Source: Nocardioides scoriae (GTDB lineage: Bacteria; Actinomycetota; Actinomycetes; Propionibacteriales; Nocardioidaceae). Taken from it: a stretch of 64,000 nucleotides of DNA. A model generated the notes under the pieces. That model did not search any database and was not told where the DNA came from. It worked only from the letters and a program-made list of their open reading frames with translations. Within the stretch, counting starts at the first letter, position 1. Every line of letters starts with the position of its first letter. The stretch covers positions 558,001 to 622,000 of the forward strand of contig NZ_LT629757.1 of NCBI RefSeq assembly GCF_900104965.1, read 5' to 3'. The translations under genes and the position numbers were made by a program. This document shows positions 36,472-44,111 of the stretch, one piece after another.

Positions 36472-37979
36472 TCGGTCGGGCCGGCGGCGAGGGCCGCGGC
36501 GTACTCCACCAGGGTGGTGACCGAGTAGCCGGTCGCGCCGGGGGTCACGTGGCCCCACGCGCCGCCGCTGTTCCAGGCGCTGCCGGCGATGTCGAGGTGC
36601 GCCCAGGGCACGTCGCCGACGAAGCGCTCGAGGAAGGCCGCGGCGTACAGCGTCCCGCCCCAGCGGACCCAGTTGGCCTGCAGCACGTCGGCGACCTTGG
36701 TGTCCACGACGGCCCGGCGCGACTCCTCCGGGATGGGCAGCCGCCACAGCAGCTCGCCGCTGCGCTCGGCGGCCTCGGTGAGGGCGGCGGTGGTGGGGTC
36801 GTCGCCCATGAGGCCCGCGACCTTCTCGCCGAGCGCGACCACGCAGCCGCCGGTGAGGGTGGCGACGTCGACGATCGCGTCGGGGCCGTCCTCGACGGCC
36901 ATGGCGAGGGCGTCGGCCAGGATGAGGCGGCCCTCGGCGTCGGTGTTGGTGACCTCGACGGTCTGGCCGTCGTGCATCGTCAGCACGTCGCCGGGGCGCA
37001 TCGCGCGCCCGCCCGGCATGTTCTCGGCCATCGGGGCGTACGTCGTGACGGCCACGGGCAGGCCGAGCTCGGCGATCGCGAAGGTGGCGGCGATGACGGC
37101 CGCGGCGCCGCCCATGTCGAACTTCATGGTGGCCATGGAGCTGCCCGACTTGATAGACAGGCCGCCCGAGTCGTAGGTGATGCCCTTGCCGACCAGGGCG
37201 AGGTGTCCCCGCGCCCCGGGGGGCGACCAGGTGAGCCTGACCAGGCGGGGCTCGCGCGCCGACCCCTGTCCGACGCCGAGGATGCCGCCGCAGGAGAGCT
37301 CCCGCAGCTGCTCGGGCTCGAGCACCTCGACCGCGACCTTGGGCCCCTTGCCCTTCTGCTGGCGGCCCAGGTCGGCGACCTGCTCGGCGAACACCTCGGG
37401 GTAGAGGTCGTTGGGCGGGGTGTTGGTCCAGTCGCGGGCCCGGGCCACGGCGGCCGCGACGACCTGGGCCTGCTCGACGGCTGCGACCGCATCGGCGTCG
37501 CGGGCGGTCGGGCTCAGCAGGGTGACCTCCGCGACCGACGTCGGCTCGGCGCCGCTCTTGTAGCTGGTGAAGGAGTAGAGACCCGACACGAACCCCTCGA
37601 CGACCGCCCGCACCCGCAGGGGCTCGTCGAGCGGCAGCGCGAGGGCGACCGAGGCGGCGTTGCCGAGGCTGCGGGCGACGGTGCCGGCGGCGCGTCGCAG
37701 CGTCTCGGTGGTGACGCCGTCGGCCGCGCCCAGGCCGACCGCCAGCAGCTGGCCCGAGGGCAGGGTGTCGCCGGTGGGCACCCGCAGCACCTCTCCCGGG
37801 TCGCCCCGGAAGGCCATCGAGCTGAGCAGCGGCTTGAACCGGCGGCCGTACGCCGCGGCGACGTCCTCGCCCCCCGTGGCGACCTCGAGGTCGCCCTTCG
37901 TGGTGCGCACCACGCCCACCACGACGACGTCGGTGCGGGTCTTGGCGGGGCTTCCCTTGCGCAGCGTGTAGGTCGTCAC
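36468..37979 (-). CDS. pepA: Leucyl aminopeptidase (M17)
   Basis: Two-metal cytosolic aminopeptidase of 503 residues. The C-terminal catalytic half holds VGKGITYDSGGLSIK, MKFDMGGAAAV and NTDAEGRLILADAL, giving the metal ligands and the catalytic lysine and arginine. The N-terminal half (VVVVGVVRTTKG, FVSGLYSFTSYKS) is the usual M17 domain. The GTG at 37979 is chosen because a TACGAT -10 ends 7 nt upstream; an ATG three codons earlier (37988) overlaps that hexamer and cannot be transcribed from it. The gene is divergent from gcvT, with both -10 elements within 28 bp. Confidence 0.94.
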   Translation of the reverse strand: MTTYTLRKGSPAKTRTDVVVVGVVRTTKGDLEVATGGEDVAAAYGRRFKPLLSSMAFRGDPGEVLRVPTGDTLPSGQLLAVGLGAADGVTTETLRRAAGTVARSLGNAASVALALPLDEPLRVRAVVEGFVSGLYSFTSYKSGAEPTSVAEVTLLSPTARDADAVAAVEQAQVVAAAVARARDWTNTPPNDLYPEVFAEQVADLGRQQKGKGPKVAVEVLEPEQLRELSCGGILGVGQGSAREPRLVRLTWSPPGARGHLALVGKGITYDSGGLSIKSGSSMATMKFDMGGAAAVIAATFAIAELGLPVAVTTYAPMAENMPGGRAMRPGDVLTMHDGQTVEVTNTDAEGRLILADALAMAVEDGPDAIVDVATLTGGCVVALGEKVAGLMGDDPTTAALTEAAERSGELLWRLPIPEESRRAVVDTKVADVLQANWVRWGGTLYAAAFLERFVGDVPWAHLDIAGSAWNSGGAWGHVTPGATGYSVTTLVEYAAALAAGPTD

Positions 37980-37986
37980 GCACCGC

Positions 37987-38014
37987 ATCGTAGGCCGGGG
38001 CCAGCGGGTAGCCT
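37987..38014. promoter_or_regulatory. Face-to-face leaderless promoters of pepA and the gcvT-like gene
   Basis: TACGAT on the minus strand (37992-37987), 7 nt before the pepA GTG, and TAGCCT on the plus strand (38009-38014), 7 nt before the ATG at 38022. The two -10 boxes are 16 bp apart, so each -35 region overlaps the opposite gene's promoter and the two polymerases must compete. Confidence 0.65.
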
Positions 38015-38021
38015 GCCGCGC

Positions 38022-39122
38022 ATGCCGCTGCTCCACTCGCCCCTGCACGAGCGCCACCTCGCCCTCGGGGCCAAGCTCTCCGAGTTCGGCGGGTGGGAGA
38101 TGCCGCTGGAGTACCCCACGGGCGTCATCAAGGAGCACACCGCCGTGCGCGAGGCGGTCGGCCTGTTCGACGTGAGCCACCTCGGCAAGATCGAGGTCCG
38201 CGGCCCCGGCGCGGTCGACTTCCTCGACACCTGCCTCAGCAACGACCTGCGCCGCATCGGGCCCGGACAGGCGCAGTACACCCTCGCCCTGGACGCCGCC
38301 TCCGGTGGCGTGGTCGACGACCTGATCGCCTACGTCCACGCCGAGGACCACGTCCTGCTGGTGCCCAACGCCGCCAACACCGCCGAGGTGCTGCGCCGGC
38401 TCCGGGCCGACGCGCCGTCCGGGCTGGTGCTGACCGACCAGCACACCTCGCACGCCGTGCTCGCCCTGCAGGGCCCGCGCTCCGACGCGGTCCTCGAGGC
38501 CCTCGGCCTGCCCGCCGGCCACGACTACATGTCCTTCGCGGTCGCGCCCCACGAGGGCGTCGACGTCGTGGTGTGCCGCACCGGCTACACCGGCGAGCGC
38601 GGCTACGAGCTGGTGCTGCCGTCCGACGCCGCACCGGCCCTGTGGGACGCGCTGGTGGCCGCCGGGACCCCGCTGGGCCTGCTCCCCGCCGGGCTGGGCG
38701 CGCGCGACACGCTGCGCACCGAGATGGGCTACCCGCTGCACGGGCAGGACGTCTCGCTCGAGGTCACCCCCAACCAGTCGCGCCTGGGCTGGGCGGTCGG
38801 CTGGTCCAAGCCCGCCTTCTGGGGCAAGGAGGCCCTGGTCGCGGAGAAGGAGGCCGGCACGCGCGTCGTGCTGCGCGGCCTGGTGGCCCAGGGCCGGGGC
38901 ATCGCCCGCCCGCAGATGAGCGTCAAGATCACCCGTGACCTGCCGATCGGCCACGTCACCTCCGGCACCTTCAGCCCGACGCTGCGCAAGGGCGTGGCGC
39001 TGGCCCTGGTCAACCGGCAGGTGCAGCTCGGCGCCGAGGTCCTGGTCGACGTCCGGGGTCGCGGCGAGGTCTTCGTGGTGACCGCCCCGCCGTTCGTCGC
39101 CTCCCACGTCCGCGACGCGTGA
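38022..39122 (+). CDS. gcvT: GcvT-family aminomethyltransferase (glycine cleavage T protein)
   Basis: A 366-residue folate-binding protein that releases ammonia from the aminomethyl-lipoyl H protein. Motifs: GAKLSEFGGWEMPLEYPTGVIKEHTAVREAVGLFDVSHLGKI at the start, NDLRRIGPGQAQYT with the catalytic aspartate, RTGYTGERGYEL, LGARDTLRTEMGYPLHGQDV and the C-terminal VTSGTFSPTLRKGVALALV. These fit GcvT rather than YgfZ. No gcvH or gcvP is nearby, as in M. tuberculosis. Leaderless: -10 7 nt upstream and no Shine-Dalgarno. A small gene follows after 37 nt. Confidence 0.93.
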   Translation: MPLLHSPLHERHLALGAKLSEFGGWEMPLEYPTGVIKEHTAVREAVGLFDVSHLGKIEVRGPGAVDFLDTCLSNDLRRIGPGQAQYTLALDAASGGVVDDLIAYVHAEDHVLLVPNAANTAEVLRRLRADAPSGLVLTDQHTSHAVLALQGPRSDAVLEALGLPAGHDYMSFAVAPHEGVDVVVCRTGYTGERGYELVLPSDAAPALWDALVAAGTPLGLLPAGLGARDTLRTEMGYPLHGQDVSLEVTPNQSRLGWAVGWSKPAFWGKEALVAEKEAGTRVVLRGLVAQGRGIARPQMSVKITRDLPIGHVTSGTFSPTLRKGVALALVNRQVQLGAEVLVDVRGRGEVFVVTAPPFVASHVRDA

Positions 39123-39159
39123 CCCAGCCCCCGACCGCACCCGACGCAGAGGACCGACC

Positions 39160-39411
39160 GTGAGCACACCCCAGGACCCGAACCCGACCTTCTCCTCCCG
39201 CCGGCCCGACGACGTGCCGTGGTGGTGGCAGCTGCTCGACGCCGACGGCGCCGTGGTGGTCCAGGAGCGCACGGAGTTCCCCACGCGCGGCGACGCCGAG
39301 ACGTGGCTGGGGGAGGTCTACCCCGACCTCGCCGAGCAGGGCGTCGCGGCCGTCACCCTGCTCGAGGGCGACCGCGAGGTCTACGGGCCGATGTCGCTCG
39401 AGGCGTCCTGA
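39160..39411 (+). CDS. Small conserved actinobacterial protein
   Basis: An 83-residue soluble protein: RRPDDVPWWWQLLDADGAVVVQERTEFPTRGDAETWLGEVYPDLAEQGVAAVTLLEGDREVYGPMSLEA. The tryptophan cluster and the strand-helix-strand pattern are typical of small uncharacterised actinobacterial proteins. GTG at 39160 with AGAGGA about 7 nt upstream. It is probably cotranscribed with the gcvT-like gene and ends 20 nt before the convergent DUF3043 gene. Confidence 0.75.
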   Translation: MSTPQDPNPTFSSRRPDDVPWWWQLLDADGAVVVQERTEFPTRGDAETWLGEVYPDLAEQGVAAVTLLEGDREVYGPMSLEAS

Positions 39412-39430
39412 CTCTCGGACCAACGCAGCC

Positions 39431-40024
39431 TCAGACCTTCGGGGCGCCGCCGATCCGGACCTTGGCCTTGGGGGAGCGCAGCGGGCGCACCTGGAGCGCG
39501 CGCAGCACGGCGTAGAACGTGGTACCGCGGAGGTTCTCCTCGGGGAAGCGGGCCTTGAGCGCGCGCTTGAGGCGGAAGACCAGCCACAGCGTGTCGAGCA
39601 CGACGACGAGGATCGTGGTGGACCACAGCGCCCCGCCGAAGCGGACCAGCGCGTCGTTGCCGGAGGCCTGGAGCAGGAACGTCACCAGCAGCAGCGGCAG
39701 CAGGAACTCCGCGATCGAGACCCGGCCGTCGACGAAGTCGCGCACGAAGCTCTTGACCGGCCCCTTGTCGCGCGCCATCAGGTACCGCTCGTCCCCGGCC
39801 TTCATGCCCGCGCGCATCTTGCGGCTCTCCTCGGCCCGGCGGGCCCGCTGCTGCTTGCGGGCCTCCTTGGAGTCCGTCGCCGAGCGCGCCCGGGCGCGGG
39901 CGGCGGCCTCGGCCTCGCGGCGGGTCGGGGTGGGGCGACCCTTCGCGCCCGTCCCCTTCGCGGTCGTGCCCGGGGCGGGGGCGGCTGCGGAGGTCGGCTC
40001 GGACTTGTCGGTGCGGCGGAACAC
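39431..40024 (-). CDS. DUF3043 membrane protein
   Basis: A 197-residue DUF3043 protein. The cytoplasmic N-terminus is rich in Lys, Arg and Ala with a coiled-coil-like run (TPTRREAEAAARARARSATDSKEARKQQRARRAEESRKMRAG) and DERYLMARDKGPVKSFVRDFVDGRVS, then two membrane spans (FLLPLLLVTFLLQASG and STTILVVVLDTLWLVF) and a short tail. Function unknown. GTG at 40024 with GAGGGA upstream; the longer open frame beyond runs through the pspA promoter. Divergent from pspA. Confidence 0.88.
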   Translation of the reverse strand: MFRRTDKSEPTSAAAPAPGTTAKGTGAKGRPTPTRREAEAAARARARSATDSKEARKQQRARRAEESRKMRAGMKAGDERYLMARDKGPVKSFVRDFVDGRVSIAEFLLPLLLVTFLLQASGNDALVRFGGALWSTTILVVVLDTLWLVFRLKRALKARFPEENLRGTTFYAVLRALQVRPLRSPKAKVRIGGAPKV

Positions 40025-40108
40025 GCGTGATCCCTCGAGACGGCGGTGGGGGGACGGGGGCCGCGAGCCTACCCGGCGCACGTCCTCGAACTCGGTGGCA
40101 CCGGCCGG

Positions 40109-40114
40109 TACCGT
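40109..40114 (+). promoter_or_regulatory. Leaderless -10 of pspA
   Basis: TACCGT ends 6 nt before the ATG at 40121. No Shine-Dalgarno sequence. Confidence 0.6.
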
Positions 40115-40120
40115 GAGCCC

Positions 40121-40900
40121 ATGAGCCTCATGAAGCGGATCAGCACGGTCTTCCGGGCCAAGGCCAACAGTGCCCTGGACAAGGCGGAGGACCCGCGCGA
40201 GACCCTCGACTACAGCTACCAGCGCCAGCTCGAGATGCTCACGAAGGTCCGCCGCGGCGTGGCCGACGTGGCGACGAGCCGCAAGCGGGTCGAGCTGCAG
40301 ATGAACCAGCTGCAGAACCAGAGCGACAAGCTGACCTCCCAGGCCCAGAAGGCCATCGACATGGGCCGCGAGGACCTCGCCCGCGAGGCGCTCACCCGCA
40401 AGTCGGCCCTGACCGGCCAGCTGAGCGACCTGCAGGCCCAGCACGCCCAGCTCCAGGGCGAGGAGGAGAAGCTGACGCTGGCCTCCCAGCGGCTCTCGGC
40501 CAAGGTCGAGTCGTTCCGCACCCGCAAGGAGACGATCAAGGCGACCTACACCGCCGCCGAGGCCCAGACCCGCATCGGCGAGGCCTTCTCCGGCATCTCC
40601 GAGGAGATGGGCGACGTCGGCATGGCGATCCAGCGCGCCGAGGACAAGACCCTGCAGATGCAGGCCCGCGCCGGTGCGGTCGACGAGCTGATCGCCTCGG
40701 GCGCGCTCGACGATGCCAGCTCGGTCAACCGCGGCGACGACATCTCCCGCGAGCTCGAGGCGATGAGCAGCCAGTCCGACGTCGAGGCCGAGCTCGCCGC
40801 GCTCAAGGGCGGCAGCTCCGCCACGCCGCAGCTCGACGCCGCCCCCCAGGGCCAGCCGCAGGCCCAGGCCCAGGCGCAGCCCGAGGGGGAGCAGAAGTGA
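40121..40900 (+). CDS. pspA: Phage shock protein A (PspA/IM30 family)
   Basis: Peripheral membrane protein of the ESCRT-III-related PspA/IM30 family that protects the inner membrane under stress. The 259 residues start with an amphipathic helix (MSLMKRISTVFRAKANSALDKAEDP), then long coiled coil through about residue 170 (RETLDYSYQRQLEMLTKVRRGVADVATSRKRVELQ and LQAQHAQLQGEEEKLTLASQRLSAKVESFRTRKE). The tail after about residue 220 is a Gln/Ala/Pro-rich stretch (QGQPQAQAQAQ). The stop overlaps the GTG of the next gene (GTGA). Leaderless start. Confidence 0.93.
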   Translation: MSLMKRISTVFRAKANSALDKAEDPRETLDYSYQRQLEMLTKVRRGVADVATSRKRVELQMNQLQNQSDKLTSQAQKAIDMGREDLAREALTRKSALTGQLSDLQAQHAQLQGEEEKLTLASQRLSAKVESFRTRKETIKATYTAAEAQTRIGEAFSGISEEMGDVGMAIQRAEDKTLQMQARAGAVDELIASGALDDASSVNRGDDISRELEAMSSQSDVEAELAALKGGSSATPQLDAAPQGQPQAQAQAQPEGEQK

Positions 40901-41175
40901 TCGTCCGGATCCTCACCGAGGGCCAGCTCGAGGTCGCCGACGACCGCGTCGACGGGCTCAACGGCCTCGACGCCGCGGTGGAGCAGGCCGTCGAGGCGGG
41001 GGACCACGACGCGTTCGCGCAGGCGCTCGCCGCGCTGCTCGACGGCGTACGCGACGCCGGCGTCCCGCTGCCCGACGACGTCCTGCACGACTCCGACCTG
41101 ATCCTGCCGCCGGCCGACGCGACCCTCGAGGAGGTCCGCGCCATGCTCGGTGACGAGGGTCTCATCCCCGGCTAG
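40897..41175 (+). CDS. PspA-associated protein PspAA
   Basis: A 92-residue protein: VIVRILTEGQLEVADDRVDGLNGLDAAVEQAV begins the domain named PspAA, found next to pspA genes in actinobacteria and some archaea. The rest is helical and acidic (HDAFAQALAALLDGVRDAG, SDLILPPADATLEEVRAML). It starts within the pspA stop codon (GTGA overlap, 40897-40900), so the two are made together and probably bind each other. Confidence 0.85.
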   Translation: MIVRILTEGQLEVADDRVDGLNGLDAAVEQAVEAGDHDAFAQALAALLDGVRDAGVPLPDDVLHDSDLILPPADATLEEVRAMLGDEGLIPG

Positions 41176-41213
41176 GACGGAACCTCCCGTGCCCTCCCGC
41201 ACGTTCACCTGAC

Positions 41214-42137
41214 ATGGCCCGCACCCGCTTCGTCCCCGACTCCGGACTGACGCTCCGCATGACCGCCGTGATGTTCGTGCTCGGTGGGCTGTTCGTGGCC
41301 CTCGTCGTCTCCCTCATGGCGATCTCGCGATCGGCTCCGCTGGCCATCGTCATCGGCCTGGTCGGCATCGGCGTGGCCTTCTTCCAGTGGTGGCGCTCGG
41401 ACACCGTCGCCCTCAAGGCGATGCGGGCCCGGGTCGTCACCCCGGAGCAGGCGCCCGAGCTGCACGGCATGATCGACCGGCTCTGCGCCATGGCCGACAT
41501 GCCCAAGCCCCGCGTCGCGATCGCCGACACCCACGTCCCCAACGCGTTCGCCACGGGCCGCTCCCCGGAGCGCTCGGCGGTCTGCGTGACGACCGGCATC
41601 CTGCAGCTGCTGACCGTCGAGGAGCTCGAGGGCGTGCTCGCCCACGAGCTGTCCCACGTCGCCCACCGCGACGTCCTCGTCATGACGGTCGCGTCGTCGG
41701 CCGGCATCGTCGCCGGCATGGTCACCCAGGGGGCGCAGTACGGCGGCTTCGGGCTGGCCCGCTCGCGCGGCAACAACGACAACGGCGGGGGAGCGATCGC
41801 GCTCGTCCTGGCCCTGGTCGTCTCGCTCGTGGTGTACGCCGTCAGCTTCGTCGCCCTGCGCCTGCTCTCGCGCTACCGCGAGCTGTGCGCCGACCGCTCG
41901 GGCGCCTACCTGACCCAGAAGCCGTCCGCGCTGGCCTCGGCGCTGACCAAGATCAGCGGCCAGATGAACGCCGTCCCGGAGCGCGACCTGCGTGCTGCCC
42001 AGAAGATGAACGCCTTCTTCATCACCCCGGCCGTGCGCGGCGTCTCGATGAGCACGCTGACCGCCACCCACCCGCCGCTGGAGCAGCGGCTCGACCAGCT
42101 CGCGAAGATCTCCGCCAGCCTCGGCAAGAGCTACTGA
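41214..42137 (+). CDS. htpX: HtpX-like M48 zinc metalloprotease
   Basis: A 307-residue membrane protease for damaged membrane proteins. Two N-terminal spans (TAVMFVLGGLFVALVVSLMAI, APLAIVIGLVGIGVAFF), the zinc motif HELSH at about residues 143-147 (VLAHELSHVAHRD), two further spans around it (SSAGIVAGMVTQG and ALVLALVVSLVVYAVSFVAL), and the third ligand in RELCADRSGAYL, with STHPP-like ending TATHPPLEQRL. Its place inside the psp cluster fits an envelope-stress role. It follows PspAA after 38 nt. Confidence 0.93.
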   Translation: MARTRFVPDSGLTLRMTAVMFVLGGLFVALVVSLMAISRSAPLAIVIGLVGIGVAFFQWWRSDTVALKAMRARVVTPEQAPELHGMIDRLCAMADMPKPRVAIADTHVPNAFATGRSPERSAVCVTTGILQLLTVEELEGVLAHELSHVAHRDVLVMTVASSAGIVAGMVTQGAQYGGFGLARSRGNNDNGGGAIALVLALVVSLVVYAVSFVALRLLSRYRELCADRSGAYLTQKPSALASALTKISGQMNAVPERDLRAAQKMNAFFITPAVRGVSMSTLTATHPPLEQRLDQLAKISASLGKSY

Positions 42138-42141
42138 CGCG

Positions 42142-42708
42142 ATGGGCTTCTGGGACGCGATCCGGGGTCGTACGACGCCCCGGGCGGCCACCCTCGACGC
42201 GCTGTTCTCGGTGCCGTCGGCCGCGATGACCCTCGAGGCCGGCCTGGGCCTGCGGCCGAGCGGCGCGGGGTCGGTGTGCTTCCGGGCCGCCGAGGGCCAG
42301 GCCTCGCGGCTGAGCCAGGCCGAGGCGAGCGACCTGGTGGGCCTGGACGGCGGACCCCGCACCGAGACCACGGTCGACGACTACGGCTACACCTGGCTCA
42401 CGGTGCGCACCGACCCGCCCGACCCGGCGGCGCTGGTCACCGACCTGCACGCCGTCAACGCCTCGTTGGAGGCGCAGGGTTTCTCCTCCAGCCTGCTGTG
42501 CTCGGTGATCGGCTTCAGCGACGAGCAGGGGGCGCCGGCGTACCTCGTCTACCTCTACAAGCAGGGCACCTTCTACCCGTTCGTGCCCACCGGGGCCAGC
42601 ACCCGCGACACGCTGCGCGAGCGACAGCTCCGCGACGCGGTCGGCGTGGACCTCCCCGTGGAGGCCGACACCAGCCGGTGGATGCCGATCTGGGGTCTTC
42701 CCCTTTAG
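42142..42708 (+). CDS. PspA-associated protein PspAB
   Basis: A 188-residue protein of the PspAB family: MGFWDAIRGRT, then LDALFSVPSAAMTLEAGLGLRPSGAGSVCFR, YGYTWLTVRTDPPDPAALVTDLHAVNASLEAQGF and YLVYLYKQGTFYPFVPTG. No catalytic motif. PspAB is known only by its association with pspA in actinobacteria. It starts 4 nt after htpX and is the last gene of the pspA-PspAA-htpX-PspAB operon. Confidence 0.88.
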   Translation: MGFWDAIRGRTTPRAATLDALFSVPSAAMTLEAGLGLRPSGAGSVCFRAAEGQASRLSQAEASDLVGLDGGPRTETTVDDYGYTWLTVRTDPPDPAALVTDLHAVNASLEAQGFSSSLLCSVIGFSDEQGAPAYLVYLYKQGTFYPFVPTGASTRDTLRERQLRDAVGVDLPVEADTSRWMPIWGLPL

Positions 42709-42751
42709 GAACCCCTTGGGCGGAAAATGTCCGAAAAGGGCATTTGGGGCT

Positions 42752-42757
42752 TATCAT
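42752..42757 (+). promoter_or_regulatory. Leaderless -10 of the first GAF histidine kinase
   Basis: TATCAT ends 7 nt before the ATG at 42765, in an AT-rich patch (CGGAAAATGTCCGAAAAGGG just upstream) that also includes the near-direct repeat GTCCGAAAA, a possible regulator site. Confidence 0.6.
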
Positions 42758-42764
42758 GGGCCGC

Positions 42765-43976
42765 ATGAGGCTGGAGGAGGTGCTGCGTGACGCCGAGATC
42801 GGCGCTCTCGACCTCCTCGACGGCACGCCGCCGCAGATCCTCGACCACCTGGTGCGCGCGGCGGCGCTGATGACCGGCGCCGCGGCCGCGCGCATCAACG
42901 TCATCACCTCCGAGGCCCAGCACGCCATCGCCGACTCCACCGGCGCCGTCGGGCGCGACGACCTCGAGGCGTCGCTGTGCGCCCGTGCGCTGCGTCGACC
43001 CGAGCGGGTGCAGCTGGTGCCCGACGCCCGGGTCGACCCCCTCTTCTCCGACAGCGTCTTCGTCACCTCCGGCGCCGTCACGACGTACGCCGCGGCGCAG
43101 CTCGTCACCGCCCACGGCGTCTCGATCGGGACCCTGTGCATCTTCGACCCGCAGCCGCGTGAGATCACCCAGGCCATGCTCGACGCCCTGGGGCAGCTCG
43201 GCGAGGCGGCCGTGCAGGCCATGGAGGTGCGCCGCGAGCGGGCCGACATGGGCCAGCTGCTCCAGGTGCTCGCGGGCGGCAGCAAGGAGCTGCGTCGCTC
43301 CAACGAGCACCTGGCGGCCTTCGCCGGCCAGGTCAGCCACGACGTCAAGGGGCCGCTCGCGGCGGTCCAGATGGCCCTGGAGCTGATCCAGGAGGACCTC
43401 GACGGCGAGGAGCACGACCGGGCGCAGCTGGCGGCCTTCGTCGGAACGGCGCTGTCGAGCGCGCGCCGGATGCACGGCACCGTCTCGGGGCTGATGGACT
43501 TCGCCGTCCTCGGGGGCCGGCTGCAGGCGGAGCAGGTCGACGCCGTGGCCGTGGTCGAGGAGGTGCTGGTCGACCTGGCGGCCCGTCGCGGCGCGACCGA
43601 GGTGGTCGTCGAGCCGCTCCCCAAGCTGTACGGCGACCGCGTCCAGGTCCGGGCCGTGCTCCAGAACCTCGTGGCCAACGCCTTCAAGCACGCCACCACC
43701 TCCGACGGTCCCGTGGTGACCCTGAGCGGGTCGACGCACGACGGCCGCACCACGATCCGGGTCGCCGACAACGGTCCGGGAGTGCCGCTCGCCCAGCGCG
43801 AGGCCGTCTTCGAGCTGCTGGTGCGCGGCGATGCTGCCGCCGACGCAGGTGTCGACGGCGCCGGGATCGGGTTGGCCACGTGCCGTCGCATCGTGGAGGC
43901 GCACGGCGGCAGCATCGGGGTGGGGGAGTCGCCCCAGGGCGGCGCCGAGTTCTGGTTCTCCCTGCCCGACGCCTGA
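42765..43976 (+). CDS. Soluble GAF-domain sensor histidine kinase
   Basis: A 403-residue kinase with no membrane span. The N-terminal GAF domain covers about residues 20-160 (VRAAALMTGAAAARINVITSEAQHAI, VSIGTLCIFDPQPREI). The dimerisation helix has the phospho-acceptor His192 in QVSHDVKGPLAAVQ, and the ATPase domain has LQNLVANAFKHA (N box), VADNGPGVP (G1) and GAGIGLATCRRI (G2). Ligand unknown; the signal must be cytoplasmic. It is followed by a paralogue (44112-45416) in the same direction, and neither has an adjacent full response regulator gene. Confidence 0.88.
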   Translation: MRLEEVLRDAEIGALDLLDGTPPQILDHLVRAAALMTGAAAARINVITSEAQHAIADSTGAVGRDDLEASLCARALRRPERVQLVPDARVDPLFSDSVFVTSGAVTTYAAAQLVTAHGVSIGTLCIFDPQPREITQAMLDALGQLGEAAVQAMEVRRERADMGQLLQVLAGGSKELRRSNEHLAAFAGQVSHDVKGPLAAVQMALELIQEDLDGEEHDRAQLAAFVGTALSSARRMHGTVSGLMDFAVLGGRLQAEQVDAVAVVEEVLVDLAARRGATEVVVEPLPKLYGDRVQVRAVLQNLVANAFKHATTSDGPVVTLSGSTHDGRTTIRVADNGPGVPLAQREAVFELLVRGDAAADAGVDGAGIGLATCRRIVEAHGGSIGVGESPQGGAEFWFSLPDA

Positions 43977-44111
43977 CGCCCGACGCCTGACTCGCCCGGC
44001 TTCGTCCGGAAGCGCGCCGGCCCGCGACGGACGGCACCTGGCGCGGGTGCGACCTGGTGTGGTGACCTGACCCCGGTCGGGACCACGGCCGGACCGGACG
44101 GCGGGAGCTCC

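Noticed and set aside
34522-37983. A 1,153-codon minus-strand frame joining the second lipoamide dehydrogenase to sequence under pepA
   Set aside because: Only the part from 35934 to 34522 matches a protein family. Upstream it is the out-of-frame shadow of pepA, which ends at 36468. Not a fusion gene.
38022-39122. Glycine riboswitch before gcvT
   Set aside because: The predicted transcript starts at the ATG and only 42 bp separate it from pepA, leaving no space for an aptamer.
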